From NCBI GenBank assembly GCA_018136815.1, contig CM030935.1, positions 6,911,311-6,975,310 on the forward strand: a DNA stretch of 64,000 nt, read 5' to 3'. This DNA is from Isochrysis galbana. Its lineage: Eukaryota; Haptophyta; Isochrysidales; Isochrysidaceae. Position 1 is the first letter of the stretch. Every line of letters starts with the position of its first letter. The notes under the pieces were generated by a model, which had not been told where the DNA came from, made no database searches, and saw nothing but the letters and a program-made list of their open reading frames with translations. Of this stretch, positions 51,640 to 63,110 are shown piece after piece. The translations under genes were made by a program, and so were the position numbers.

Positions 51640-54107
51640 TGTAAGTCCCGCACCTATTTACAAGAGAAGTCGGGACTTAGGACGCCGCCAGCCCGGTAGG
51701 CGGCGAGGATCTTGTCACCCTCGCCACCCGAGTCACCGATGCCTTTGTACGCAAGATGAACGACCCGACGATCACCGCGGCCAACGTCTTCAAGGTCCCG
51801 GCCTTTACGCATGAGATTAACGAACGATTCGACACCTGCGTCAAGGCCGACGAGAGCGACCGCTCCCGTGGAGCCGACAACTCCCTCGAGTTCCTCAAGG
51901 CTTGGAAGCGTGGTATCGAGGCTGTAGCCACCGGCGAGGCCCCGCATCACTCCCTTTCCTGCATCTCCATTGCCCGCATGGTGCTGGCCCCAGCTGAGCA
52001 GGCGCGGGCTGAAGCAAGCAACTACGGCCGACAGGACATTAACGGACCGCTTACCGTCGGCCACATCGACGACGTCGTGCGGATGGTCAAGGAGGCCCTA
52101 GGCTCATCCAGCGCCGGCTCCGATCCGTCCGATAAGAAACCGGTAGCCAATGGGACAGGCGGCCGTGGCGGCGAGCAGCGCTCAGCCAGTCGCCAGGATA
52201 AACGCCCTCAGACCCGGCCTGACCACACCAAGGAACCACCCCCCGCCCCGACTACAGGCGATCTGCCGCCGCTCAACGCACCGCTGCCGCAGCGCAGCCG
52301 CAAGTGCGACCCTCCAGCCAACAAGATCGGTCACCCTAAGGGCATGGAATGGGCCTGTCTCGCGGCCAAGGATCTAGAGATTCTCTTTTCCTGTGCCTGC
52401 TCGACTTGGCCTCCGGCTTTTGGTGCCTACCCATCAAAGAGGAGGATAAGCCCATCACGGCCTTTTGCACCCATCGCCAAAAATATGAGTTCAACTACTT
52501 GCCGTTCGGCGTGCAGTCTGGCCCCTCCTACATGTGCCGCCTCATGGACGCTGTGCTTCAAGGCCTAGCCTGGGAAGTCTGCATGCCCTACCTGGACGAC
52601 ATCGGAATCTGGTCTACAGGCACGTGCGACACCCTCGACGCTCGCGTGGCTGCCTCCTTCCACCAAATGCTCCACCGCCTCGACCTCGTGCTCGAGCGTC
52701 TCCGTTGGGCCGGCCTCACGTGCAAGGCGTCCAAATGTGTCCTCTTTGCTATTAAGGGAGAGTACCTGGGCCACGTCGTTTCCCGCCGCGGCCTAGAAAT
52801 GGACCCCAAGAAGATCGAGGTCGTACGTGCCATCAACCCGCGCGACATCAACTCCCTCGAGAAAGCCCGCTCGTTCCTCGGTCTGTGCTCGTACTACCGT
52901 CGTTTTATCAAAGGCTTTTCGCATCTCGCCGCCCCTCTTACGGACCTAACCCGTACTGGCGTAGACGTGGCTGTGGTCTCCCAGACCCCGGAGTGCCAGC
53001 GCGCTGTCCAGCGCCTCATTGAGCTTATTACGTCGGCGCCGGTGTTGGCCGCGCCGCGCCAGGATAAAGAGTTCATCGTCAAGACCGACGCCGCGAGCAC
53101 CCTCGGCATTGGCGGCGTGCTTTCCCAGATTGATGATCATGGTCACGAACATGTTGTGGCGTATTATGGCCGTCGGCTGACTGCTGCCGAGCGACACTGG
53201 AGCACCACCGAGGTGGAGCTACTCGCCGCTCTCGAGAGCATCCGTAATTGGCGCCCTTACCTCTGGGGCCGCCATTTTCGGCTTGTTATAGACCACCAAG
53301 CTCTACGTTGGCTACATACGATGAAGGACACCGTCCAAGGAGGACCAGCATCACGCTTAATGCGCTGGGCTCTCAAACTGGCCGAGTATCGCTTTACAGT
53401 CGAACACAAACCTGGTGCTAACCATAGCGATGCCGACGCGGTTTCCCGTCTCGTCGCGGCTAACGAAGAGACGCCGGTGACGTCTCCCTCTAAGCAGGGG
53501 GGTGGTCAGCTAGTCGCTGCCGTCGATCCGCGCTCTCGCACAACAACCGCTGCTCCAGCCTTCAGAGTCAAGAGCACCTACTCGTTCGCGGTAACCGCCG
53601 TTCGCCGTCGGCTCTTCCGTCGCATCGTCGCTCTCTTGTCGGCTTTCTCTTCCTTGTTTCCTTCCTTCTGTGTCTTCCCCGCCCAAGTGGAGAAAGATAG
53701 GTTAGTGTGGAGGAATGTTGGGTGAAAGTCGAGTGTGCGTGTCTCGGATTGTTGTCGGACTCGTCGGATTGGAACCCTGTCGGCCTCTGTCGCCCTCGTC
53801 CCTCGCCCCAGTCGCTCCTCGCTCCCTCGTTCTCGCTCTCGCTCTCGCTCAGTCGCAACAAGCAATCTTACAACACCAACCAAATCTACTCACCCACTCA
53901 CCCTCGCGATCCACTATGTCCGCTCCGTCCTCGCGCTCGCCCTCGCCACTGCCCGCCATCCATCTTGCAACCATGGAAGATGGTCTGCCCGTCCCGCCCG
54001 CCAATGGCCGAAATGCCGTGCCTTCCGCCGCCTACCTTCCGTCCCGTTCGGTCCCTCCTGTTCCATCCTCCATCCGTAACCTCCAATCCGTCAGTTTTGC
54101 TGCGTGA
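51640..54107 (+). mobile_element. Ty3/gypsy fossil: gag, RT/RNase H, terminal repeat and a second gag start
   Basis: Plus-strand copy, broken, with perhaps two or three breaks. Parts: a gag-like frame from 51756 (MNDPTITAANVFKVPAF, helical, with GRQDINGPLTVGHIDDVV); reverse transcriptase and RNase H from about 52375 to 53460 (YLPFGVQSGPSYMCRLMD, CMPYLDDIGIWSTG, IVKTDAASTLGIGGVLSQ, YRFTVEHKPGANHSDAD); a terminal-repeat-like segment at about 53560-53850 that matches 5140-5415 in reverse; then a gag-like start at 53917 (MSAPSSRSPSPLP). A gag start after a terminal repeat that itself follows RNase H resembles a tandem or recombined copy. Integrase and protease are not seen. It is older than the 41529-46928 copy. 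Confidence 0.8.
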
Positions 54108-54139
54108 GTAGTGAGTAGAAAGTAGAGGGTCCACGGCCG

Positions 54140-54395
54140 CGTGTGCGGTGAGACTATTAAGAAGTTAATAGCGCGCAGTTAGAAAGCTAGTGAAGAACTA
54201 GGTGGCATAAGGGGGGAAGGGTGGCTTGCGCTTGCCGCGGTAGGGAGTCCTGTCTTGAGTGAGCGCTAGTCCCGTTCCTTTGCCGCGCCGCGACCCATAA
54301 ACATTTGATAAAAATTTAAAAAAATTGGATAGGAGTAGCACAAGCACTTTGCCCCACGCCGTGCAAGTAGCGGTTAGATTTTAAGATTTTTTTCA
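54140..54395 (+). mobile_element. Small LINE-related remnant
   Basis: GCGGTGAGACTATTAAGAAG at 54144 matches the 5' flank of the LINE at 9599-9618. GCAAGTAGCGGTTAGATTTTAAG and a T run at 54361-54391 match the 3'-tail motif at 39725 and 6965. No coding sequence lies between. It could be a very short internally deleted copy or a SINE-like passenger. Confidence 0.4.
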
Positions 54396-54494
54396 TCTAC
54401 ATCTCAACATTTATTAAAATTTATATGGCATCCTAGCATCTGCATGTCTCATGTCTCGTGGGACACGTACGCTTACACATCACTCACGCACTCG

Positions 54495-56129
54495 TTACAC
54501 ATGCGGCACAGGGCAACTCCACAGGTGGAGGGCGCAATCGTAGAAGGAGCATGTTGCTGCAAGTAAAGGCCGTTTGCACTGTTTGTTGCGGTACCCCCAC
54601 CTCGTCTGCCACGGCGCCCAATCGGCGCCGTATCCCAAAGCATCACCCGTTCCATGCTCGGTGTACCTGGTATCTATCTCCATCGCCGACGCACCGGAGG
54701 CGCCCAAGGAACCCTTCACGTCAGCGAAAGTTGCAGGGACACGCAACGAGGTGAAGCCAGCGTGCATACATGCGGCGAGCATTAGTGTAGGGTGCTCATG
54801 GTGCCACTTGAGCCGCCAAACCCCGCCGCCGCATCCGACTGCAAGCAAAGGCGCCTGTGGGGCAGCGAGAGATGTGTGCGTCAGAAGAACATGACAAGGC
54901 AGCGAGGGAATGGTGGCATGGAGCCCATTGCAGCACAAAAAGATGCGTCGCGTCGGGCAACATGGCGCCTAAGGGTTCAAGGCATGCCCACTCTCCCGGG
55001 TTCAAACTCCCCCAGCTTGGATACTGAAAATTACGCACACCCAACACAATTGTTTATTCACCTGCATCATTCGTGTATCCCACAGCCTGGCTGACTCGTC
55101 ATAGGAGCCCGTTGCCACGATGGCCGCCGCAGGCGCATTCGTGCATCCACGATTTGGACTGACGCAACAAACCCCGGCACCATGTGATTTCCGATTGCAA
55201 GAAGCGCTGAGCGCCGACATGTCGTTGTTGGCCTCTCGTAGATCCCAAACTTTGAAGGCGGCGTCGTCGCCACCCGAATATAAGACATGCGGGTGCACCT
55301 CATCGAAGGCGGCCGTCCAACATGAGTCCGAATGGGCGTTCCAAGATGAAATGACCGTCATGCTCCCACTCGCCATGTCGATGACATGTAGCATGCCAGC
55401 GGTGCTGCTCAGGACGAGGCGATTGCTCGTGCCGGCTGCCAAGCTTCCCCAAGCAACGCTCATGCATACGCCGGCGCCCTCACAAGCAACACTCGCCACC
55501 TGCGTCGGCGTCGGCGCCTGGGCGCCATCTGCTCCAACGATCCCTGTATCAATGCTGAAAAGGCGTGCGCGCTCATCGGAGCATGCAGTCGCTAGCAGGC
55601 TCGCACCGTCGCAACGCTGCTCCGCCGACCACGCGCAGTCCAGCATCCCCACCTCGCCGACCGTCGCCAGCCTCACCAGCGCCGCAACCTCCTCTGGCTC
55701 TCCCTTCTCCTCAGCCCCTCCCGGTCCTCCTCCCCTTACCCCGCCCGCCCTCTTTCCCTCTCCCTGTCCTTCCCTCCCTCCCTCCCTCTCCCTCCCCCCC
55801 TCCCCCTCCTCCTCTCCGTCGCCGTCTCCGTCTCCTTCCCTCTCCCTCCTTCCCTCCCGCCCCCCCTCCCCTTGCCCCTGCCCTTCTCCCTCTCCCTCTT
55901 CCCGTCCCTCCCTCCTTCCCTCTCTCCCCCCCTCTCCCTCTCCCTCTCCCTCTCGGCCGACGGTGCCCGTGCTGTACAACTCGATATGTCCTGTCCGTTT
56001 GCCTTGGGCGATGGTGGCTCCGCTCTCGCTCAACTCGTAGCACGCACACGCCAGCAGGTCCGCGTGAGGGCAGAAGGCCACCGCATCCGCTGTGAACTCC
56101 GTACGCGCGACTGAGAGGCGGAGAGCCAT
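54495..56129 (-). CDS. DPH7: Diphthine methyltransferase DPH7 (WD40), two exons
   Basis: Inferred exons 56129-55062 and 54854-54495, GT-AG, phase 0, 475 residues. Start MALRLSVARTEFTADAVAFC. WD40 blades follow: HIELYSTG, LDCAWSAEQRCDGASLLATA, VAWGSLAAGTSNRLVLSS, WTAAFDEVHPHVLYSGGDDA and GSYDESARLWDTRMM. Exon 2 has the family signature GGGVWRLKWHHEHPTLMLAA, ALGYGADWAPW and LLAATCSFYDCALHLWS, diagnostic of DPH7 (WDR85). In eukaryotes DPH7 demethylates methylated diphthine in the diphthamide pathway on elongation factor 2, in the cytosol. A 90-residue Glu/Gly/Arg insert between the first blades (55710-55975) is translated GGGAGA microsatellite; it has no stop, and no convincing intron borders were found. 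Confidence 0.85.
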
Positions 56130-57239
56130 CGCCCTTCAACGACGATGGCGCCCCCCCCCCCCCCCCCCCCTCTTTTTTTTTCTTCTTCTCTGCTTGGACC
56201 ACCCATTAGGTCGTCCAGGAATAGACAGCATCGTGGTGTAGAATGTAGAACAGAGGTAACATCGCTAGCGTCCTAGATGTGAAACAAGGAAGGAGGGGCC
56301 TCCAAACACAGCTTGTTGCGGGTAAGGGGGGGGCCTTGTACACTCCCTCCTCCTCGTATGTTCCATTTTAAGGTTTTCCCGCGCGACTCCCTCTCCCCTC
56401 TCCGTCGCCGCGCCCCGGTTCCCTTCTGCCTTCTGCCCCCCGCATCGCCCCGAGTCAGTCCGTCTCCCCCCTCCTCTCCTCTCCCCGGCTCTCCCAGCGG
56501 AAGCCCTCCCCCCCCCTTCCCTCTCCCGTCCTCCCCCGAGTGCTTCCTTGAGTTTCCGGCCCCCTTTTGTCTATTTCTTTCCCGCGCGGTCTCTCTCTTT
56601 CGCCCGCGCGTGACGTTTTCCTATGGTCAGGGCTGTACGTGATTCAAATTCAAGTGATTCAATCGTAGTCATTCTATGGGCCTTGACTATGCAGTCATAG
56701 TCACACCATAGCCTCTGACTATAGACTACAAGTCATGCATAGCCCTCTGACTATTGACTACTAGTCATAGTAGCATGGGAGCTTGAATGACTCACTATGA
56801 TCAGACTATAGTCATATGGGTATATAGATATTGTGTCTTGATGTTAATCTAATTTTAGTTCTTTTCGCCGTTTTTTGTTTATTTGGAGGGAGGGGAAAGC
56901 CGAAACCCCGAAACGCCCCCGCCCCGCCCCCACTTGCACTTGCGCCCCCCGCTCCCCCTCGCCAATCGCCAATGCCGCCCAACCAAGGGCTCGCGCAAGC
57001 GGAATGCGGCGAGGCAACCGGTGCTGCGTGGGTTCCTGCCGGAGCTCTCTCCACCACACATTACTAAGAGCGTACGCAAAACAACACATAACAGACAATT
57101 AACTTCAAAACGAAGGACCTCCACCTCCCATACGAGGACACAGTTGCTCCTCTGCTTCCAAACGCGTGAGGGTACTTATTTATCTCTGTGAACTCTAGTT
57201 CCCGGCGTCGCCTGCGCCGTTCATTAGAGAGCTTGAGCT
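56130..57239. other. Intergenic stretch with GACTA/TAGTC cluster
   Basis: A run of 19 or more C lies at 56152-56170. Positions 56380-56610 are CT rich. Positions 56680-56820 hold many interleaved GACTA and TAGTC words (for example GACTATAGACTA and GACTACTAGTCATAGT), giving overlapping small palindromes. No coding region supported. Confidence 0.5.
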
Positions 57240-57330
57240 CCATCTCGAGTTGTGCGGGGCTGGGAGGTGGGAGCGGTCGGAGCGCGCTCCATCGCTAATA
57301 CTATGGTGGACTATAGGTACGTACATCGAT
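57240..57330 (-). mobile_element. LINE 5'-end scrap
   Basis: GGTGGGAGCGGTCGGAGCGCGCTCCATCGCTAATACTAT matches, over about 50 bases, the 5' UTR and first codons of the LINE at 22625-22680. Nothing further of the element remains. Confidence 0.6.
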
Positions 57331-57349
57331 TAGTAGAGTGTTAATCACC

Positions 57350-58424
57350 CTAATAATCAAGGTGGCGGGTTAGGGAATGGGGGTCGCGCGCGCGAGCGGC
57401 TGTCTGCCTCTTCCAGCTGCCATGAGGCCTGGTGGCTGTGGAGGGCATCCGCAGGAACCGTGCGGCCGGCGTGGGGACCAGTGGGTATGTGGCCCCCGCC
57501 GCGCCCGCGCATGGTCCAGCTTCGCACCGCCTGGCGGAGGTGGGGTTGGGTCGGGTAATGGTGCTCATGCGCCGCTGCTCAAGGCGCTCGGCTGACGAAT
57601 TGTGATGGCCCATAGGGCCTGATGGTAATGAGGAAGGAGGCACGCCGGCGGCAGGCGCGGCGGAGGAGACGGCTTCAGAGGTGCTGACGGGCTGAAGCCC
57701 GTCAGCAGAGGAAGGCGGGCAGGCGGGCTTGAGCGAGGGCGAGGACGGCGGCGAGGGCGACATCGAGCGAGCGGCGAGAGGCGAGGGCGAGTGTGAGGAG
57801 GGCTGTGATGGCAGGGGCTGGCGAGGCGAGGCGAGACTGTAGGGTCTAAGTGTTACGAGAGCGAGAGCGACGAGAACGAGAGCGACGACGGATGACGACT
57901 GACGACAGGACGACGGACAGAGACACCCAGGAAAACACCCCGACTCTCGCCCCACGACTTTCTCACATAACTCGACTGAAATCAAACCCAAACACTCCGA
58001 TCAGACAACGACGGACGACGATCAAAGGGCGATCTGTCGGCGATCTTGTCTGGAACGGGAATCGCACCATAACGGAAACGAGAGGCAATCTTGCTACGCA
58101 GGATTGATTCATTCCAAGAGACCTACCAAATAAGACGAGAGAAGTGCGGTGTGCCTAAGGGGGAGATACGAAGAGGTCGCAAATTAAACCTGATTGCCCC
58201 CAGAAGCATATAAAGAAACGCAGGGGAGATAGCAAATTAAACCTATTTGCGAGGCGCCTGGGGGGAAGAAAGGTGGGGAAACTTCCCTTCTCTTTCGAGA
58301 GAAAGAGAGAGGGAGCGCTCCACAACCCACGATCCCATGCATCCAAGCGAAGCTTTTGACCGAGAACGAGAGAAAGCAGAGAATTATAACGATAAATACC
58401 GAACGACGAAGAGAAGAGCGAAGC
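57350..58424 (-). mobile_element. Ty3/gypsy fossil: 5' repeat and gag start
   Basis: Minus-strand 5' fragment. Positions 58424-58205 match 34132-33911 (about 95 percent by eye). Positions 58200-57900 are non-coding leader or terminal-repeat sequence with GCAAATTAAACCT. The gag-like frame begins at 57766 (MSPSPPSSPSLKP), and its first 60 codons match the 32152 copy closely. It runs to about 57350, becoming Pro/Arg rich. Only the 5' end of the element is present. The close match to 32152 suggests moderate age. Confidence 0.65.
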
Positions 58425-59572
58425 CTAATGAGTGTCGATTCGCGAATGCGACATCGGCTGGGCATGGGGTCGAACGAGGCGGAGCGAGGGGGAGAGGGGC
58501 GATCAGCCTGTTGAAGATAGGTCACGAGGCGCCACTTTCACCCGGGGGCAAAGGTGGTGGCTTCCTCCGGGGAGGGGGAGGGGGAGGCGACACTGGCAGT
58601 GGTGCGGGCGGTTCAGCAGATGCTTACACCTCTGCCTTCTTGGTAGAGGTAGAGAGTCTGCTTGATCGCAAGGCGCCATGCCCCCCTGGCGAGCCAAACA
58701 GCCAAACTCAAGAGAGACTCTCGGCACCCGTGTGCGCCTGCTGCCCTCTTCCATCTCACATGGGGTCATGGGGTCGCCAGTCCCCTCGACTTGCGACGGG
58801 GACGCGCTGCGGCTGCGGCAACCACGCACTCGCCTTCGCCGCTATTGTCCGTCTGCGATGCCATCTCCCGCGTGGCAGGCGGAGACCGACGTGAGTCTGC
58901 ATGCCTCGGCGTCTCACTCGGGGTGCGGACACCCCGGTCGTCATCTCCCTCCTCCTCAGCGGCTTCCCTCAGAGCCTCAACCCCTGGCATGGTGCCCCCC
59001 TGCGCGCTCACCAGTCACCAGCGGTTTTTCCCACCACGCTCCCCCCGGGGTACCCCCATGCCCGCTAACCCGCCACCTGAAGGGTTTTTGAAACTCCGAT
59101 GGCAACCAGTTAATGAGCAATAAATATAGGCAGTTTTATAACCCCCCGATGAATCATCGGCAGTTTTGAAACTACTTATCCGCAGTTTTGAAAACTACCC
59201 TATTAATCGCGATTCCTAGCCTTGTTATGGGAAAGCACGCATCTCGGGGATAAGATGACCCATTCCCAGGATGTGGGGGTGAGGGGCGCTGCGTCCTATA
59301 CTGGCTGTCAACGCCGTCTTTCTCTTGCCCTAGCCATGTCGATCGCATCAAAGTTTTTCAAAGTTTTCTGCCACATCTTGGGATGAAAGCAGCCATCCTT
59401 CATCAAAAACGATAGTGCACTGCGCACATCACAACTATGTGTGGAGCGCGGAACCACACGCTTCGCTCACCGATCGAACGGTTATTTCCCATGATTGTTG
59501 ATTCTTGTCGCGTTGTTTGCTGGGAATGAGTCCCTTGGCAAGTTTCGGCATTCCACGGTGCGATGCGCAGCT
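58425..59572. other. Intergenic stretch
   Basis: Frames exist on both strands at 58500-59120 (for example plus 58662-59123), but none shows a domain, and I cannot choose between strands. Positions 59100-59570 are AT richer and hold the 3' flank of the GPS-domain gene. Confidence 0.4.
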
Positions 59573-62500
59573 TTAAATGAGACCCAAGTCTTTTGCCCGC
59601 GATCGAAGCTGTGCTGTCCAGCCGTTGTCAAGCAAGAATGGTAAAGACACCAAGAGCAAAATCTCGATGGGCTCAATGATGACAAAGCTGGTAAACAAGG
59701 CGAGTGCTATGCTTAGCAGAAACGACTGCGTCTTCTTCTCACCGAACGTCATGGCGTAGACCATCAGCACAAGGATGCAGACAACAAAAACGGCAAGAGC
59801 GAAGATCCACGCGAATATGAACTTTGCTCGCCCAAAGCGCTCTCCGGGAGTGAGCTTGCGCCGCGCCCGCTCGGACTTCCACTTGAGGTAGGCCTCTTGT
59901 GAAATCATCTTCGTTTGTGCGTTGCGGATGAGCTCGCGCTCGCGTTTGGCCCTGCGCCGCACCCCTTTGTTTCCGAATCGGAAAATGAGGCGGATAATCA
60001 AGGCAGCCACAACGCAAGGGAATACGGTGATCAGTGCTTGGATAATGCGCGTGACCAATGTCGGCGACACCGTGCCGGGTGAATTATTGAAGAGCATGGC
60101 AAGCAAGACGCTTTCGAGAACAACCACATTCCAAAAAATCTGCACGCATTGGGCGTCGTAGAGATCGCCATCGGCATCCGTAGGCCAAATGAATGAGATC
60201 AATGTGTGCTCACGGCGGGCTGTGTCCGAAAATCTCTTGAACCACCCACGCACGTATCTCATGATGCGAAGGGCGAGCGCTTTCCACTGGCAGGTCCGGA
60301 GCAAATAAAACACCTCGTTGACCTCCACCACGGACTGCTTCGCCTTCTCCCGTGCAACGGAGACGGCAGCGACTGCCTTTTCTCTTGCACTTGCGGCTAC
60401 CTCTAGCAAGCTTGATGAGGACAGAGACCTCGGCCTCAAGCTGCGTGATGTGTCCTTCAATGCCGGATCGATCTCACGAATCTCGGGCACTTGGCGTGCA
60501 CGCCTCCAAACGGACAACTCGGGTGGTTGCACCTCTTGCGCATTTTTCGCTGCGTAAACGCTCCGAGAAGAGCTTGCACGAGCAACAGCGATCGCATACC
60601 TTGTTTTCAAGCGCGCTCTGAGACACCCTCTCGTGCGCGTCCTTGGATTGCCTATGCTTGAGTTGCTTGATGCAAACGGCGCGAGCTCAGGAAGGCCCCC
60701 ACGCGCCTGGATTGCTGCAGCCGAAAGACACGAGGGCCGCTCCGTAGCCTGCAGCTCACGGAACGGGGCCTCTCCGGGAGAGTGCGGAGGGGATGCAGGT
60801 AGCGATACCCCATGCTGAAGTCGTGCCTGGCTTTCCGGCATCGTCGCTTCAACCAGCGTGCGACTCCACGTCGGCGCGAGACAGTCGAGGCATTCTCTAG
60901 ACTCCGTCAAATGCTTGTTTTTCGACATTGCGACTTCATCTACAGCTTTCCTCATCGTCCTAATCCGCATTGTCTCGGGCAAGTCGATGATTTTCTTGCG
61001 ATCCGTTCCTAGCTTGCTTTCTGTCAGTGCGACCTCATCTCTGGTTTCTATCATCGTCGGACTCGACATCGGCACGGAGGAATTGAGAGCCGTTCTAGAT
61101 GGAAGTTTGCACTGTGCGACCTCATTTGTTGCTTCAACCGCAGTCCGACACTTGCGTGGCACTTGCAAGTCCAAGGCTTCTCTGGAGTGATTTTCAGGCA
61201 CGCTCACCAAGCATTCAACTTCACCTTCTGTTTCGGTCATCGTCCGACTTTTGTGTGGCGCGGAGCAATCCACAACTGCCTTACAGCCATTTGTGGGCAC
61301 ATTCTGTGGTTGTGCGACTTCGACTTGCGGTGCAGCTGAATGAGAAGAAATGGAGTCATTGAGGTGAGTTGGGTTGCCTCGGCCGGCTAAGGCTCGCCCA
61401 AACCGATCTGCAAGCCTTGCCGCCCGAACTTTGTAATCGTCATGGTCTACGAGTCTAGTTCCCTCGTGTCCGCCACTTACACCATTGTTGGAGACACCAG
61501 TCGTATTCCTGCTAGTGGCGACCGATGACATATTGTAGACTGACATGGCGCTTGATGGCCGGCTTGTAGGCCGTGAGGCAGGTGCCCATCCTGCTTCCTG
61601 ACTCGTTCTGATGAGAGGGATGCGGCTATCGTGCTTGGTGCGGCACGGTTTTTGAGTCTGCGCTGCCGACTCACTCATTCCTACTTGGTCTCGGACCGAA
61701 GTGCTCCGCTTTAGATCCCTTTCATCATCCTGCAACCGCTCGATAGTCAGGTCATCCGTGTGCGGGCTACTCAGCATATTTAGATGGCGGGTATTGGTCG
61801 ACGCACTTTGCGCTGCCACCTGCCGACTCGTGCCACCCCCTTCCGCCATCGACTGCGCCAAGGCATCAGCGGCTTCGTCTTGCATAGCAAGCGAGAGGCT
61901 CAGCCTCGTTTGTATCGCCCCGTTCTCAAGCCGGACTTCATCCTTGCTCGCGGTGTAGGAGGCCTCACCCGAATGTTGGAGCATGTCGCGCATCTTGGAC
62001 ATGAGCTCATCGTGCCTGAGCATCCGGCGCGTGCGGCTCCGCTGTAGAATCCTTTCATCATCCTGTAATCGCTCGACAGTCCGATCATCCGTGGACGTGC
62101 TACTCAGCATATTCAGATGGCGGGCATCGGTCGACGCACTATGCGCTGACACCTGCCGACTCGTGCCACCCCCTTCCGCCATCGACCGCGCCAAGGCATC
62201 GGCCGCTTCGACTTGCATAGCAAGCGAGAGGCTCAGCCTCGTTTGTATCGCCCCGTTGTCAAGCCGGACTTCATCCTTGCTCGCGGTGGGGGAGGGCTCA
62301 CCCGAATGTTGGAGCCTGTTGCGCATCTTGGACATGAGCTCATTGTGCCTGAGCATCCGACGCGTACGCGCGGCTCGCGACTGGGCTAGTAAACGCCGAT
62401 GGAGCCGAAAGCGCGCGAACGCGAGCGAAACTAGCCACAGGACTATAATGGAGCCCACGTACGTGACGATGGAAGAGTTCTCCATCGGATTGAATGATGT

Positions 62501-63069
62501 GAAGAAGCGAAGCGCATCCTCTGCGGAGAAGGTGTTGAACGTGATTGAGGCGAGCTCGGCGAGCAAGTCTTCGAGCGTTGCGGGGAAACGAAGGACGCTA
62601 AAATCAGTCAAATGGTTGCACAAGCAGTGGAGGAAGCCGTCCGCTTCCCCGCCCGGAGGTGGAGAGACCACACAGCCTCGAGTGCTATATTCACGCAACT
62701 CCTCATCCCAAAACGCGCACTCTGCTTTGACCGAGCAGTCCGCTCCGAGATGGCCGTCGGTACATTGACAGACGCCGTCGATGCACTGTCCGTTTCCGGC
62801 GGCAGCATTGCAAAAGTTGAATTCGGAGCAATCGCCCACACCGTACTCTCGCCGACAGGAGTATTTATAGACGTCGGGGGAGTCCGGTGGATGAGCCGGC
62901 GGGGCATCGGGTGGTTGCGGTGGCACGCTTGGCGGAGGTGGGCCTCTAGGTGGAAGAGGCGGCAACGGCGATGGAGAGGGTGGCGGTGGACTGGGAGGAG
63001 GTGGCCGTGGTGGCGGTGGCGACGGCGGTGGCGGCCTTGGAGCCGTGCCTGGGGCATATGGCGGCGGGG

Positions 63070-63110
<41 letters not shown>

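Noticed and set aside
58662-59123. 153-residue plus-strand frame
   Set aside because: An overlapping minus-strand frame is equally plausible, and neither has a domain.
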